Assembly: GCA_963976795.1 (NCBI GenBank)
Contig: CAXBLT010000002.1
Coordinates: 62,001 to 126,000, forward strand
Length of the DNA stretch: 64,000 nt
DNA from: UBA7359 sp963976795
Lineage (GTDB): Bacteria; Pseudomonadota; Gammaproteobacteria; Eutrophobiales; Eutrophobiaceae
Direction of reading: 5' to 3'
Shown here: positions 54,638 to 63,943 of the stretch, piece after piece
Position numbering within the stretch: position 1 is the first letter of the stretch
Layout of the letters: every line of letters starts with the position of its first letter
Translations under genes and position numbers: made by a program
Notes under the pieces: model-generated
Databases searched by the model: none
The model's input: only the letters and a program-made list of their open reading frames with translations
What the model was told of the DNA's origin: nothing

Positions 54638-55159
54638 TTGAAATCACTCCTAATTAAATTCAGCTCAAAAATTGATGCATTTACAGAGTATTCGGGGAAG
54701 TGTACATCTTGGTTGGTCATTACACTCGTATTATTGGTTGGCTATGATGTGTCAATGCGTTATCTGTTTCGCAGCGGATCAATTGGGATACAAGAACTAG
54801 AATGGCATTTATTCTCAATCATTTTTCTTATTGGTGCAGCATATACTCTGAAACATGATGAACATGTCCGGCTCGATATTTTATATAAAAGTAAATTCTT
54901 GACCGAACAACATCGTGCATGGATTGATGTATTTGGCTCGATATTTATTCTGATCCCTTTTTGCCTTTTAATTATCGTTAGTGCCTGGCCGTTTGTCTCC
55001 CAAGCTTATATTCATAATGAAGCTTCACCCGATCCAGGTGGGTTGCCTTTGCGATGGTTGATTAAATCTATGATCCCGGCAGGTTTTTGCCTGGTATTAA
55101 TTCAAGGCATTGCAGAAACCATGAAAAAACTGGCTCAAGCACTGGATAAAAGCCAATGA
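54638..55159 (+). CDS. TRAP transporter small permease (DctQ type)
   Basis: A 173-residue inner-membrane protein with four helices. It matches DctQ by WLVITLVLLVGYDVSMRYLFRSGSIGIQELEWHLFSIIFLIGAAYTLKHDEHVRLDIL and the later IHNEASPDPGGLPLRWLIKSMIPAGF. It is the small membrane subunit of a TRAP uptake system for organic acids or similar anions. The start is TTG at 54638. It overlaps dctM by 4 bases. The binding protein DctP is not nearby. Confidence 0.9.
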   Translation: MKSLLIKFSSKIDAFTEYSGKCTSWLVITLVLLVGYDVSMRYLFRSGSIGIQELEWHLFSIIFLIGAAYTLKHDEHVRLDILYKSKFLTEQHRAWIDVFGSIFILIPFCLLIIVSAWPFVSQAYIHNEASPDPGGLPLRWLIKSMIPAGFCLVLIQGIAETMKKLAQALDKSQ

Positions 55160-56469
55160 CATTATGGATCATGATGTTGTTTGTGACTCTAATGGTCTTG
55201 TTATTGTTGGGCTACCCTGTTGCCTTTAGCTTGGGCGCAGTCGCACTAGCCTTTGGCAGTATCTTTCTCGGTTTTGATTTCTTCAACTTATTACCCCTAC
55301 GCATTTGGGGAATAATGACAAACTTTACCCTGATAGCCGTTCCATTATTTGTCTTTATGGGAGTCGTTTTAGATAGATCTGGTCTGGCTGAAGATTTGTT
55401 AGAGACAATGGGGAAGCTTTGCGGAAAATTAAACGGTGGTCTGGCACTTTCTATAGTTATAGTTGGAGCAATGTTGGCGGCGACAACAGGTGTTGTTGGT
55501 GCAACGGTGGTTACAATGGGCATTATTGCCTTACCAACAATGTTGAAACACAATTATTCTGCGCCTCTGGCAGCAGGCACTATCGCAGCATCTGGAACAC
55601 TAGGGCAAATAATTCCCCCAAGCATTATTTTGATACTTTTAGGCGATGTTATGGGTGTGCCTGTGGGTCGTTTGTTTATGGGCGCAGTCATACCCGGTTT
55701 TATGCTCGTCTCCTTGTTTATGCTTTATATCCTTATTTATTCCTGGCACAGACCTACAGCTGCCCCAGCACTTAGTACCAGTTCAGATGAACTCAGTTAC
55801 CTACGTATACTCATTACTTTGTTCCCTCCCCTGATCCTTATTTTGGCAGTGTTAGGTTCAATATTTTTTGGTATTGCGTCGCCAACTGAATCTGCTGCTG
55901 TTGGTGCCATAGGCGCACTAGCACTTGCGACCCTGCATAAGAGGTTGACTATCAAAAACCTGACCGACTCAATGCAACAAACAACAAAACTGACCAGTAT
56001 GGTATTCATGATTCTGATTGGTGCTACAGCGTTTGGTCTTGTATTCAGGGGAATGGGCGGAGATAGTCTTGTATTAGATATTATGACTAATTTGCCCGGT
56101 GGTATGTGGGGATTCTTATTTGTTAGTATGCTTTTGATCTTTGTACTTGGATTTTTTCTCGATTTTCTACAGATTTGTTTTATCGTAATTCCTATCCTTG
56201 CACCGATTGCTAATCAATTTGGTGTCGACCTACTCTGGTTTGCTGTACTAATTGCTATCAACCTGCAAACCTCGTTTCTTACGCCTCCTTTTGGGTTCTC
56301 ATTATTTTACTTAAAGGCCGTAGCACCCGTAGAGGTTCGTATTCAGGATATTTACTCCGGTATCATTCCATTCGTACTGCTACAGGTTGCCACAATAATT
56401 ATAATTATATTAGTACCTGAGCTGGTAACATGGCTGCCTGACCTGATGGATAACATCCACGGTTTTTAA
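55156..56469 (+). CDS. TRAP transporter large permease (DctM type)
   Basis: A 437-residue protein with about 12 helices; the translocation subunit of a sodium-driven TRAP system. GYPVAFSLGAVALAFGSIF near the start, AAASGTLGQIIPPSIILILLGDVMGVPVGRLFMGAVIPG and the closing LQTSFLTPPFGFSLFYLKAVAP are characteristic. It is the second and last gene with DctQ. No substrate-binding protein accompanies it, so the substrate cannot be guessed. Confidence 0.93.
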   Translation: MTLWIMMLFVTLMVLLLLGYPVAFSLGAVALAFGSIFLGFDFFNLLPLRIWGIMTNFTLIAVPLFVFMGVVLDRSGLAEDLLETMGKLCGKLNGGLALSIVIVGAMLAATTGVVGATVVTMGIIALPTMLKHNYSAPLAAGTIAASGTLGQIIPPSIILILLGDVMGVPVGRLFMGAVIPGFMLVSLFMLYILIYSWHRPTAAPALSTSSDELSYLRILITLFPPLILILAVLGSIFFGIASPTESAAVGAIGALALATLHKRLTIKNLTDSMQQTTKLTSMVFMILIGATAFGLVFRGMGGDSLVLDIMTNLPGGMWGFLFVSMLLIFVLGFFLDFLQICFIVIPILAPIANQFGVDLLWFAVLIAINLQTSFLTPPFGFSLFYLKAVAPVEVRIQDIYSGIIPFVLLQVATIIIIILVPELVTWLPDLMDNIHGF

Positions 56470-56478
56470 AGCTGGCTA

Positions 56479-57321
56479 TTACTTTCTAAGCGCGTTGATT
56501 ACAGAAGTTGTCTGAGGTTTCACGCCATGCCAGATTAAAAATGACTCGGCAGCTTGTTCAACTAACATACCCAGCCCATCCATAACCTTTACTGCGCCTA
56601 GATCAGAAGCCCATCGCATGAATACTGTTGCCGTATCTGAATACATTAAATCATAACAGCAGGTGCCTTTATTGATCACTGTCCCTGTAATAGCAGGGAG
56701 TTCCCCCTTTAAACTTAGAGAAGTCCCATTAATTACCAAATCAAACGGATGGAGTGATATATCAGAATAGGAGCATGCTGTAATATTCCCAAACTCAGAA
56801 AATTTATCGGCCAACTCTTCAGCACGAGAAACGGTACGATTAGCAATAGTAATTTGAGCAGGTTGTTCTTGGCATAAAGGTTCAAGAATCGCTTTAACAG
56901 AGCCACCAGCGCCTAAAATCAATACGGTTTTATCCTTAACATCAATCCGATGATTAACTCTCAAGTCATTAATAAAACCTTGTCCATCGGTAGTATCACC
57001 ATAACTATTTAACGTCTCATCAAAGCGAATCGTATTGACCGAACCACAGAGTTCAGCACGCTGGGTTAATGAAGAGCAAAATGAATAAGCTTCTTCTTTG
57101 AAAGGCACAGTTATATTTAAGCCAAGACCGCCTTGAGATGCAAATGATTCTACATACTTATCAAATTTATCTGTAGGGACTTCTATTGATCGATAGCGGA
57201 GTGCTATAGCCGTTTGCTCGGCAAAGAGAGAATGTATTCGAGGTGATTTACTGTGTTTTATCGGATTACCTAATACAGCGTAATTTGATACAGATCGATC
57301 CAGTCTAAAATCATCTGTCAC
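56479..57321 (-). CDS. aroE: Shikimate dehydrogenase
   Basis: A 280-residue NADPH-dependent enzyme of aromatic amino acid synthesis. Substrate-binding motif YAVLGNPIKHSKSPRIHSLFA and catalytic Lys in LNITVPFKEEAY are present, as is the Rossmann motif VLILGAGGSVKAIL with NRT (ITIANRTVSRAEEL). It is convergent with the TRAP genes and 45 bases upstream of nothing on its own strand but the cNMP-rhodanese gene end at 57366, so the two may be cotranscribed in the order cNMP-rhodanese then aroE. Confidence 0.95.
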   Translation of the reverse strand: MTDDFRLDRSVSNYAVLGNPIKHSKSPRIHSLFAEQTAIALRYRSIEVPTDKFDKYVESFASQGGLGLNITVPFKEEAYSFCSSLTQRAELCGSVNTIRFDETLNSYGDTTDGQGFINDLRVNHRIDVKDKTVLILGAGGSVKAILEPLCQEQPAQITIANRTVSRAEELADKFSEFGNITACSYSDISLHPFDLVINGTSLSLKGELPAITGTVINKGTCCYDLMYSDTATVFMRWASDLGAVKVMDGLGMLVEQAAESFLIWHGVKPQTTSVINALRK

Positions 57322-57365
57322 AATAAATTATTAAATCAATCTAATTAATTCAGTAAAAAAGTATA

Positions 57366-58427
57366 TTAGCCACTCGATCGTTCTACCAAGCCGCCCTTGA
57401 GACAATGAACCTGTAGACCACGCTCACTCAATAGATAAGCACATGCTGAACTTTGGCGGCCACTGTTACAATAAAGAATATATTGCTTTCCTGAATCGAG
57501 CGTTTGAGCTTTTAATCGCAACATAAAGAGTGGGATATTAATGCTGCCCTCGATACTTGCGTTCTTATGCTCACTTTCTAACCTGACGTCTATCCAAACT
57601 GCCCCTTCATCTTTAACCAGGGCATCTGCTTCTTCATTAGTCACCCAACTTAACATCGGTTCTTTTAACAACTCATTAAAGTCTTCTTTGGATAAGCGCA
57701 TTAGGGAACCATCAGTTGTCATGATGATATTTGCATTTCTTTTCGCTTCTGAGAGTAATGCTTCTTCTCCGAAAGCATCGCCATCACCCAATGTAGCCAA
57801 AGTCAGTTCTGAACCTGTTTTTGAGTTACGTGTGACCTTGCATTTTCCATGCTTTACGATGTAATAGTAATCGCCATCTTCACCTTGCTTAATGACAGCA
57901 TCACCCGCCTTCATAGGAACTTCCTGAACACGCATAAACAGGGCCTGTATATTTGCTGGCGGAACCTGAAGAAAAGCTTTGGATTGCAAAATACGCGTCA
58001 TCCAATCACCATCACCATCATCATCATCATCATCACCTTCATCGACTTGAATTTCATCAACCTCAATGCCCGATAACTGATCCCAGGTAAGCAAAATATC
58101 GAGTAAATCACTATCAATTCGTATGACTTTTGAATCTACTTTTGCTGTCGCTGTATGTTTACGGGGTTGTTGATTTACAAGCGGATGTTTCGCTATGTCT
58201 GAACCAGCTAAAACAGTCTTGCTTTCACCGCCACTTGAAGAAATCTCGGCCTGTCCATCGAGCAAATAAACAGATTGTCTGTCGTTGTCGCCTTCTTTAA
58301 AAATCGCATTCCCTGCCGGGACATCTTCAACATATGTCTTACCTGCCAACTCTTGAAAGTTTTCAGCGTTCAGCGCACTGGGTGGTACAAATGATTTTAA
58401 TATACTTTTATCAACAAGATCAGGCAT
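57366..58427 (-). CDS. Double cyclic-nucleotide-binding-fold protein with C-terminal rhodanese domain
   Basis: A 353-residue cytoplasmic protein. Residues about 20-120 form a degenerate cNMP-binding fold (VPAGNAIFKEGDNDRQSVYLLDGQAEI). An acidic linker follows with the run DDDDDD (about 132-137), encoded by a trinucleotide repeat. A second, better conserved cNMP domain spans about 150-265 (GDAVIKQGEDGDYYYIVKHGK, GDGDAFGEEALLSEAKRNANI). The C-terminal rhodanese (about 270-353) has its active Cys in YCNSGRQSS, so it may carry persulfide sulfur. There is no DNA-binding domain. The combination suggests a signal-controlled sulfur-transfer or redox switch; this is inference. Confidence 0.88.
   Translation of the reverse strand: MPDLVDKSILKSFVPPSALNAENFQELAGKTYVEDVPAGNAIFKEGDNDRQSVYLLDGQAEISSSGGESKTVLAGSDIAKHPLVNQQPRKHTATAKVDSKVIRIDSDLLDILLTWDQLSGIEVDEIQVDEGDDDDDDGDGDWMTRILQSKAFLQVPPANIQALFMRVQEVPMKAGDAVIKQGEDGDYYYIVKHGKCKVTRNSKTGSELTLATLGDGDAFGEEALLSEAKRNANIIMTTDGSLMRLSKEDFNELLKEPMLSWVTNEEADALVKDEGAVWIDVRLESEHKNASIEGSINIPLFMLRLKAQTLDSGKQYILYCNSGRQSSACAYLLSERGLQVHCLKGGLVERSSG
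58006..58037. repeat. Trinucleotide (ATC)n tract inside the cNMP-rhodanese gene
   Basis: About ten ATC-type triplets, some interrupted by ACC, code for the Asp-rich linker of the cNMP-rhodanese protein. Slippage would change linker length by whole residues without breaking the frame. Confidence 0.7.
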
Positions 58428-58656
58428 TTAGGTATTTTCCTTACACAAATTCTTTTGGTTAACGCACTAGAATACCAATTGTAAGCGTTGAGTAGAAATA
58501 TTTAAATACACAAATTCATTTAGATGAGAACAAGACAGGTTTTAAATCAAATATCGTGATAAATTTAAAAACAGAACGTAACCTGAAGCAAATAAATACC
58601 TACGTAAAATAAAGCCATTTTATTAAATATTGATACAATTTATTTGGAATAAAATG

Positions 58657-58709
58657 GCAAAACTCGCTTGATTACATGATATTAAAGATACAATCAAACG
58701 AGTTTTTTT
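58657..58709. terminator. Bidirectional-type hairpin after the first amtB
   Basis: AACTCG-C-TTGATT (58661-58673) pairs with AATCAA-A-CGAGTT (58692-58704) with one mismatch, around an 18-base loop. Plus-strand side continues into seven T (58703-58709); minus-strand side continues TTTT. It lies right after the amtB stop at 58724 on the minus strand, so it probably ends that operon. A second bulged hairpin, GCCATT/AATGGC (58615-58657), lies just beyond. Confidence 0.65.
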
Positions 58710-58723
58710 ACAGACAAGGTCAA

Positions 58724-59998
58724 CTACATATTATAACCGCGCTCGTTATGGAGAACGAGGTCAAGACCTTCGGTTTCCTCATCTTCATCAACTCTTAAGC
58801 CAATAAACACATCAATCAATTTGAGTAAACCAAACGTAATAACACCACACCACACGATGGTAACAACAACACCAATAGCTTGAACACCTAACTGAGACAA
58901 AATTGAGTATGCTTCATCTGTTGCTAAGCCACCAAAGGAGTTTGCATAAAATATTGCTGTTAATAAGGTGCCCAAAATACCACCAACACCATGAACCGGA
59001 AAAACATCCAGCGAGTCATCAATCTGCAATACTCGCTTCACGTATTGAGTGGCATAAAAACAAACAACACCAGCTATTAATCCGATAGCGAGACCACCCA
59101 TTGGACCAACAAAACCTGATGCAGGCGTAATTGTGCCCAAACCAGCGACCATCCCGGTCACGATGCCAAGTACACTGGGCTTCTCATATTTAATCCATTC
59201 ACACAGCATCCAGGCCAACGAACCGGCAGCAGCAGATATATGTGTCACGGCGATTGCCATCCCTGCACTGCTGCTTGAAGTCAACGCGCTTCCACCGTTA
59301 AAACCAAACCAACCTACCCACAACATCCCGGCACCGGCAACTGTTAAGGTCATATTATGCGGCGCCATAGGCGTACTCGGAAACCCTTTGCGGTTACCCA
59401 ACATTACGGCAGCAATGATTGCGGCAACACCAGCATTGATATGCACAACTGCCCCACCGGCAAAATCCATAAATCCCATATCACTTAACCATCCGCCGCC
59501 CCAGACCCAGTGGCAAACAGGAGCATAAACCAACACTAGCCATAGAGCACTAAACCAGAGCACGGCAGAAAACTTCATTCTTTCAGCAAAACCACCTACT
59601 ATCAAAGCAGGCGTTATGATGGCAAAAGTCATTTGGAACATAAAAAATACAATTTCAGGAATTGGGCCGCTCATGCTGTCTAGACTGATATCGGATAACA
59701 GAACATTGCCTAGGCCAATTACCTGATTCGCCGAACCGCCATCACCAAAAGCTAAGCCATAGACCCCAAGCATCCACATAATGGAAACAAGACAAGCAAT
59801 AGCAAAACACTGCATTAACACTGACAACACATTTTTAGCCCGAACAAGACCGGAATAGAACAATGCCAAACCAGGCAACGTCATGAACAAGACCAGAGCC
59901 GTAGAAGTTAAAATCCATGCTGTGTCGCCACTATTCAACTCATCGGCCAAAACAGTGCCTGGAAATAAAACAACTATTAATAATAAAATACGACTCAT
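58724..59998 (-). CDS. amtB: Ammonium transporter, first copy
   Basis: A 424-residue AmtB/Mep-type ammonium channel with about 11 helices. The ATG at 59998 gives a signal-like start (MSRILLLIVVLFPGTVLADEL) with GGGAG ribosome site 11 bases upstream; the frame stays open further upstream, but that part lies across the glnK gene. GLALFYSGLVRAKNVLSVLMQ, the FVAGGAVVHINAG-like region (FAGGAVVHINAGVAAIIAAVM) and DVFPVHGVGGILGTLLTAIF hold the twin-His pore residues. Order: glnK-amtB. Confidence 0.95.
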   Translation of the reverse strand: MSRILLLIVVLFPGTVLADELNSGDTAWILTSTALVLFMTLPGLALFYSGLVRAKNVLSVLMQCFAIACLVSIMWMLGVYGLAFGDGGSANQVIGLGNVLLSDISLDSMSGPIPEIVFFMFQMTFAIITPALIVGGFAERMKFSAVLWFSALWLVLVYAPVCHWVWGGGWLSDMGFMDFAGGAVVHINAGVAAIIAAVMLGNRKGFPSTPMAPHNMTLTVAGAGMLWVGWFGFNGGSALTSSSSAGMAIAVTHISAAAGSLAWMLCEWIKYEKPSVLGIVTGMVAGLGTITPASGFVGPMGGLAIGLIAGVVCFYATQYVKRVLQIDDSLDVFPVHGVGGILGTLLTAIFYANSFGGLATDEAYSILSQLGVQAIGVVVTIVWCGVITFGLLKLIDVFIGLRVDEDEETEGLDLVLHNERGYNM

Positions 59999-60044
59999 TA
60001 AATTCTCCCGGTTAATAATGCAATTCAAATGGAATTTTCTTTTA

Positions 60045-60401
<357 letters not shown>

Positions 60402-60474
60402 TTAATAATATTGTTTATGCTCGTTTTTGGGCTAACAAGACTATCAATATTTACAATTTGGTGCATTCCCAACA

Positions 60475-60490
60475 GCAGAAATTATGCCAA
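60475..60490 (-). promoter_or_regulatory. Sigma-54 promoter for the first glnK-amtB
   Basis: Read on the minus strand: TTGGCAT, then AATTT, then CTGC. This fits TGGCAC-N5-TTGC with GG and GC exactly 10 bases apart. The start would be about 80 bases before glnK. RpoN control is the norm for glnK-amtB, which adds weight. Confidence 0.65.
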
Positions 60491-60571
60491 ATAGATTTTT
60501 AGCATCCGCGACAAGGGCTTACGATTTTCATATTATTTTGCGAGTGCAAAAATGCATTTTTTCGCTCTTAA

Positions 60572-60600
60572 TTGGTGCGAATATTTACAGTGCGCACCAA
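60572..60600. promoter_or_regulatory. Inverted repeat upstream of the sigma-54 promoter
   Basis: TTGGTGCG (60572-60579) and CGCACCAA (60593-60600) are exact inverted repeats around 13 bases. They sit about 100 bases upstream of the sigma-54 site, where an enhancer protein would bind. GGTGC and GCACC are NtrC half-site sequences, but their order is reversed from the usual GCACC-N-GGTGC, so NtrC binding is uncertain. Confidence 0.4.
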
Positions 60601-60833
60601 ATAAATACATAAAAATTTAGAATAGACCGTTGTTGAGCACTCAAGACTATTTAACGAACTCTCGATGCCTCTTGGTGGTACGCAAAGCACCAAGATTGCC
60701 AAGAGTGCATATTCCCAAAAACAAAAGTCAGCTAGCATGGTAGAAAATGTAAGGGCATTATTTCCTGCGGAGTACATCCTGTACGTCGTCGCTTCGGACT
60801 CCTCGGCAACTACTCCTTGAGTTGCTCTACCTC

Positions 60834-60886
60834 CTACATCCATGTAGTCGTGTCCTCCCGCAACATCGTCTACATGGATGTAGACG
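60834..60886. repeat. Two copies of the dispersed TACATCCATGTA palindrome
   Basis: CTACATCCATGTAG at 60834-60847 and CGTCTACATGGATGTAGACG at 60867-60886 (the reverse complement extended). The first is preceded by a stretch (TTGCTCTACCTCC) that also precedes CTGCATCCATGCAG in the 186-bp array at 34.4 and 34.6 kb. A looser copy (CTATATGGATGTAG) is at 1920-1933 in the carA leader. Confidence 0.7.
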
Positions 60887-60933
60887 CTTATGATCCGTTT
60901 GGAACTTGGATCATGACTGTACATCCTGTACGT

Positions 60934-60957
60934 AAAAACGGGCGCATTAAGCGCCCG
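60934..60957 (-). terminator. Intrinsic terminator of the second amtB
   Basis: CGGGCGC (60939-60945) and GCGCCCG (60951-60957) form a GC-rich 7-bp stem with a 5-base loop, extended by AA/TT. On the minus strand it runs into five T (complement of 60934-60938). It lies 29 bases after the amtB stop. Confidence 0.88.
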
Positions 60958-60985
60958 TTGTTAGATTAAATGTAACTTAAGAATA

Positions 60986-62263
60986 TTAACTCGTTGACAT
61001 ACCTGACGAAGCGGTGAACTCAGGATAGGCTTCCTGTCCACACTCACTGATATCAACACCTTCCATTTCTTCATCTTCGCTAACCCTGATACCCATGATG
61101 GTTTTAATCACTAACCAGGTTATTAGACTTGCAGCAAAGACCCAGACAAAGATAGTTAACATACCCACAAGCTGTCCGCTAAATGTGGCATCAGCATCGG
61201 TAATGAGTACGGCAAAGATACCCCAGATACCGACAACACCATGCACAGAGATAGCCCCAACAGGATCATCAATCTTGAGCTTGTCCATCGTAATAATACT
61301 GAAGACAACTAAAGCACCACCGGCTGCACCAATTAAGGTCGCTTGTAATGCTGTTGGATCAGCAGGTTCTGCCGTAATCGCAACCAAGCCAGCCAAAGCA
61401 CCATTAAGCGCCATTGTTAAATCAGCTTTACCGAACATTAATCTGGCAACGATTAACGCAGCGATTAAACCACCTGCTGCTGCTGCATTGGTATTGAGGA
61501 AGACATAAGCGACTTCGTTAGCGACAGCGATCCCACCCAACTTCAGTGTTGAACCACCATTGAAACCGAACCAGCCCATCCAAAGAATGAACGTACCTAA
61601 TGTCGCTAATGGTAGGTTGGCACCCGGAATCGCGCGAACTTTTCCGTCCTTCGTGTATTTACCTTTACGAGGACCGAGTATCAATACGCCCGCTAGTGCC
61701 GCTGCAGCACCGGCCAAATGCACGATACCTGAACCAGCATAGTCACTGTAGCTCAATTCGTATAATCCAAATACCGAGTTTCCGCCCCAAGTCCAGCCAC
61801 CTTCTAAAGGATAAATAAGACCAGTCATAACGACTGCGAAGGCAAGGAATGCCCAGAGCTTCATACGTTCAGCAACTGCACCTGACACAATAGACATTGC
61901 TGTTGCGACAAAGACAACCTGAAAGAAAAAGTCTGATGCGCCGGAATAAACCGAGTCGCCATCAAAACCATTTTCAGCCGAGGCAGCTAATGCGCCAGCA
62001 ACATCAAGATTGCCTACTGTTTCTACGCCGGATAAAAAGAGCCCGCCGCCATACATGAAATCATAACCGCAAACCATATACATCGTTGAAGCAATAGCAA
62101 ACAATGCGACGTTCTTCGTTAAAATTTCAGTGGTATTTTTTGAACGAACCAAACCGGCTTCTAACATTGCGAAACCGGCGGCCATCCACATAACCAGTGC
62201 ACCACAAACCAGGAAGTAAAATGTATCCATGGCGTACTGTAATTCGAAAATATTATTTTCCAT
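60986..62263 (-). CDS. amtB: Ammonium transporter, second copy
   Basis: A 425-residue ammonium channel with about 11 helices. It begins FELQYAMDTFYFLVCGALVMWMAAGFAMLEAGLVRSKNTTEILTKNV and has the SGIVHLAGAAAALAGVLILGPRKGKY region and ISVHGVVGIWGIFAVLIT, which carry the two pore His residues. It has no cleavable signal like copy one and is clearly different in sequence, nearer the Amt group starting MDTFYFLV. Preceded by glnK (26 bases), followed by a strong terminator. Confidence 0.95.
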   Translation of the reverse strand: MENNIFELQYAMDTFYFLVCGALVMWMAAGFAMLEAGLVRSKNTTEILTKNVALFAIASTMYMVCGYDFMYGGGLFLSGVETVGNLDVAGALAASAENGFDGDSVYSGASDFFFQVVFVATAMSIVSGAVAERMKLWAFLAFAVVMTGLIYPLEGGWTWGGNSVFGLYELSYSDYAGSGIVHLAGAAAALAGVLILGPRKGKYTKDGKVRAIPGANLPLATLGTFILWMGWFGFNGGSTLKLGGIAVANEVAYVFLNTNAAAAGGLIAALIVARLMFGKADLTMALNGALAGLVAITAEPADPTALQATLIGAAGGALVVFSIITMDKLKIDDPVGAISVHGVVGIWGIFAVLITDADATFSGQLVGMLTIFVWVFAASLITWLVIKTIMGIRVSEDEEMEGVDISECGQEAYPEFTASSGMSTS

Positions 62264-62288
62264 CTTTAATCTCCAGGAATATTATTTA

Positions 62289-62657
<369 letters not shown>

Positions 62658-62801
62658 TTACTATTTTCATTGATAGCTTCAACATTGTTTTACATGCCAT
62701 AGATAAAAATCTGTTAATCCATGAGATATGTTTACAACTGTCCTTATGTGTTAGTGCATTTAACGAAACCACGCAGGGAACTGTGTAATGCAGGTACAAT
62801 T

Positions 62802-62817
62802 GCAGCATCCATGCCAA
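62802..62817 (-). promoter_or_regulatory. Sigma-54 promoter for the second glnK-amtB
   Basis: Read on the minus strand: TTGGCAT, GGATG, CTGC. It has the same TGGCAT-N5-CTGC form and spacing as the site before the first glnK. The resulting leader would be about 160 bases, longer than for copy one. Confidence 0.68.
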
Positions 62818-62891
62818 AGCTATTATTTCATTTAAATACAATTAGTTACCGTGTATTTTGACTTGTTTTAAAGTAATTAACTTTCTATATA

Positions 62892-62907
62892 TGCACAACT
62901 ATGGTGC
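62892..62907. promoter_or_regulatory. NtrC-type enhancer site
   Basis: TGCACAACTATGGTGC at 62892-62907 fits the NtrC consensus TGCAC-N6-GGTGC (E. coli glnA sites read TGCAC..TGGTGC). It sits about 75-90 bases upstream of the sigma-54 site, at the usual enhancer distance. Confidence 0.65.
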
Positions 62908-63110
62908 CGATAAAAAAGGATTGCATGTTTTATGTGCGTCTCTTCATAAGTCAAAACAGACTCAATCAAGTTAATACTCAGGTGGCAAAGTTCAGGTATT
63001 AATACCAATGATGGAGAACGCTCAATCTACTTACTGGATATGATTTAGAACTACAAAAAGATTTATCTGTATCGGTCTAAAAAATATAGATTATGGTGAA
63101 TCATGGGAAT

Positions 63111-63137
63111 AAAAAAAGCGGCCCTAAGGCCGCTTTT
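63111..63137. terminator. Intrinsic terminator of the TorF-like gene
   Basis: GCGGCC (63118-63123) and GGCCGC (63128-63133) with a CTAA loop, flanked by seven A (63111-63117) and four T, so it can work in both directions. The TorF-like gene on the minus strand stops at 63170, 33 bases before it. Confidence 0.88.
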
Positions 63138-63169
63138 CTTTATACAAAATTAAACTTTGTTATGAACGT

Positions 63170-63943
63170 TTAGAACGACTTGGCAATTGAAAATACTGTA
63201 CCACCGCAGTTTGTTCCTTGAACTGCACGACAATCATCGGTAGCCCCAGTCCATGACAGATCTAAATCGACACCAAGAACAGTCTTGGCTATACCGAAGC
63301 TGTAATATGAATAATCATCAATGGCTGCTGTATTATCAATAGTGAAGTAACCATAGCTACCATATGCTGTAAGATCGTATGGTAAAGAAAATTCAAGCCC
63401 TACAGGAACATGAAAACTCTGATCTGTTGTACCAAAATATTCATCGGAAAAATAAACACCAACAGACAAGGAAGGTGAAAGTGGCATAGAGTCGAAGGTA
63501 TATCCTAAATTAATATAATATTCGATATAATCAAAATCTTCTGTACCACCACTATCATGATTATCTGGATAAGTATAAGCCCAAGCACCAACGTCCCAAC
63601 TGACTCCAGTACTACCAATTGAGTCACCAGCAATACCACCATAAAAATCTAGTTCAATTGAAGCGGTATCAGATGAGCCCCATTCAACATTAGATGCCCA
63701 AGTACCGACATACCATTGACCACCCAATATTTCAAAAGGTAAAGCTAAATCAAAGCCACCAGAAATAGCTTCGCCGCCACTACCCGCACCATTGTCCGCA
63801 GTTTGAGAAGCACCGTAGAACAAATAGTTATTAGCTAGCGCAACATTTGCACTAATCTCCATTTCCGGCTCTTCTTCTGACATTGCAAGAGATGACCCAA
63901 ATATAAGTGCGCTTGCAACAAGCGCGGTTGTAAAATTTTTCAT
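63170..63943 (-). CDS. TorF/Gcw_chp-type secreted outer-membrane protein (putative porin)
   Basis: A 257-residue protein. Signal peptide MKNFTTALVASALIFGSSLAMS is followed by NVALANNYLFYGASQT, the hallmark N-terminus of the family (conserved (S/N)-NY-(L/V)-x-(R/Y)-G-x-SQ). The rest alternates short polar/aromatic strands (GGQWYVGTWASNVEW, YYINLGYTF) of a beta-barrel, ending KSF with a terminal aromatic residue typical of outer-membrane barrels. The ATG at 63943 has GAGGGA on the minus strand. Proteins of this family are often found beside amt-glnK genes and are proposed to help small nitrogen solutes cross the outer membrane. Confidence 0.88.
   Translation of the reverse strand: MKNFTTALVASALIFGSSLAMSEEEPEMEISANVALANNYLFYGASQTADNGAGSGGEAISGGFDLALPFEILGGQWYVGTWASNVEWGSSDTASIELDFYGGIAGDSIGSTGVSWDVGAWAYTYPDNHDSGGTEDFDYIEYYINLGYTFDSMPLSPSLSVGVYFSDEYFGTTDQSFHVPVGLEFSLPYDLTAYGSYGYFTIDNTAAIDDYSYYSFGIAKTVLGVDLDLSWTGATDDCRAVQGTNCGGTVFSIAKSF

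Noticed and set aside
60568..60924. 118-residue minus-strand frame between the glnK-amtB pairs
   Set aside because: It runs through the dispersed palindromes and control sequences, with no recognisable protein pattern.
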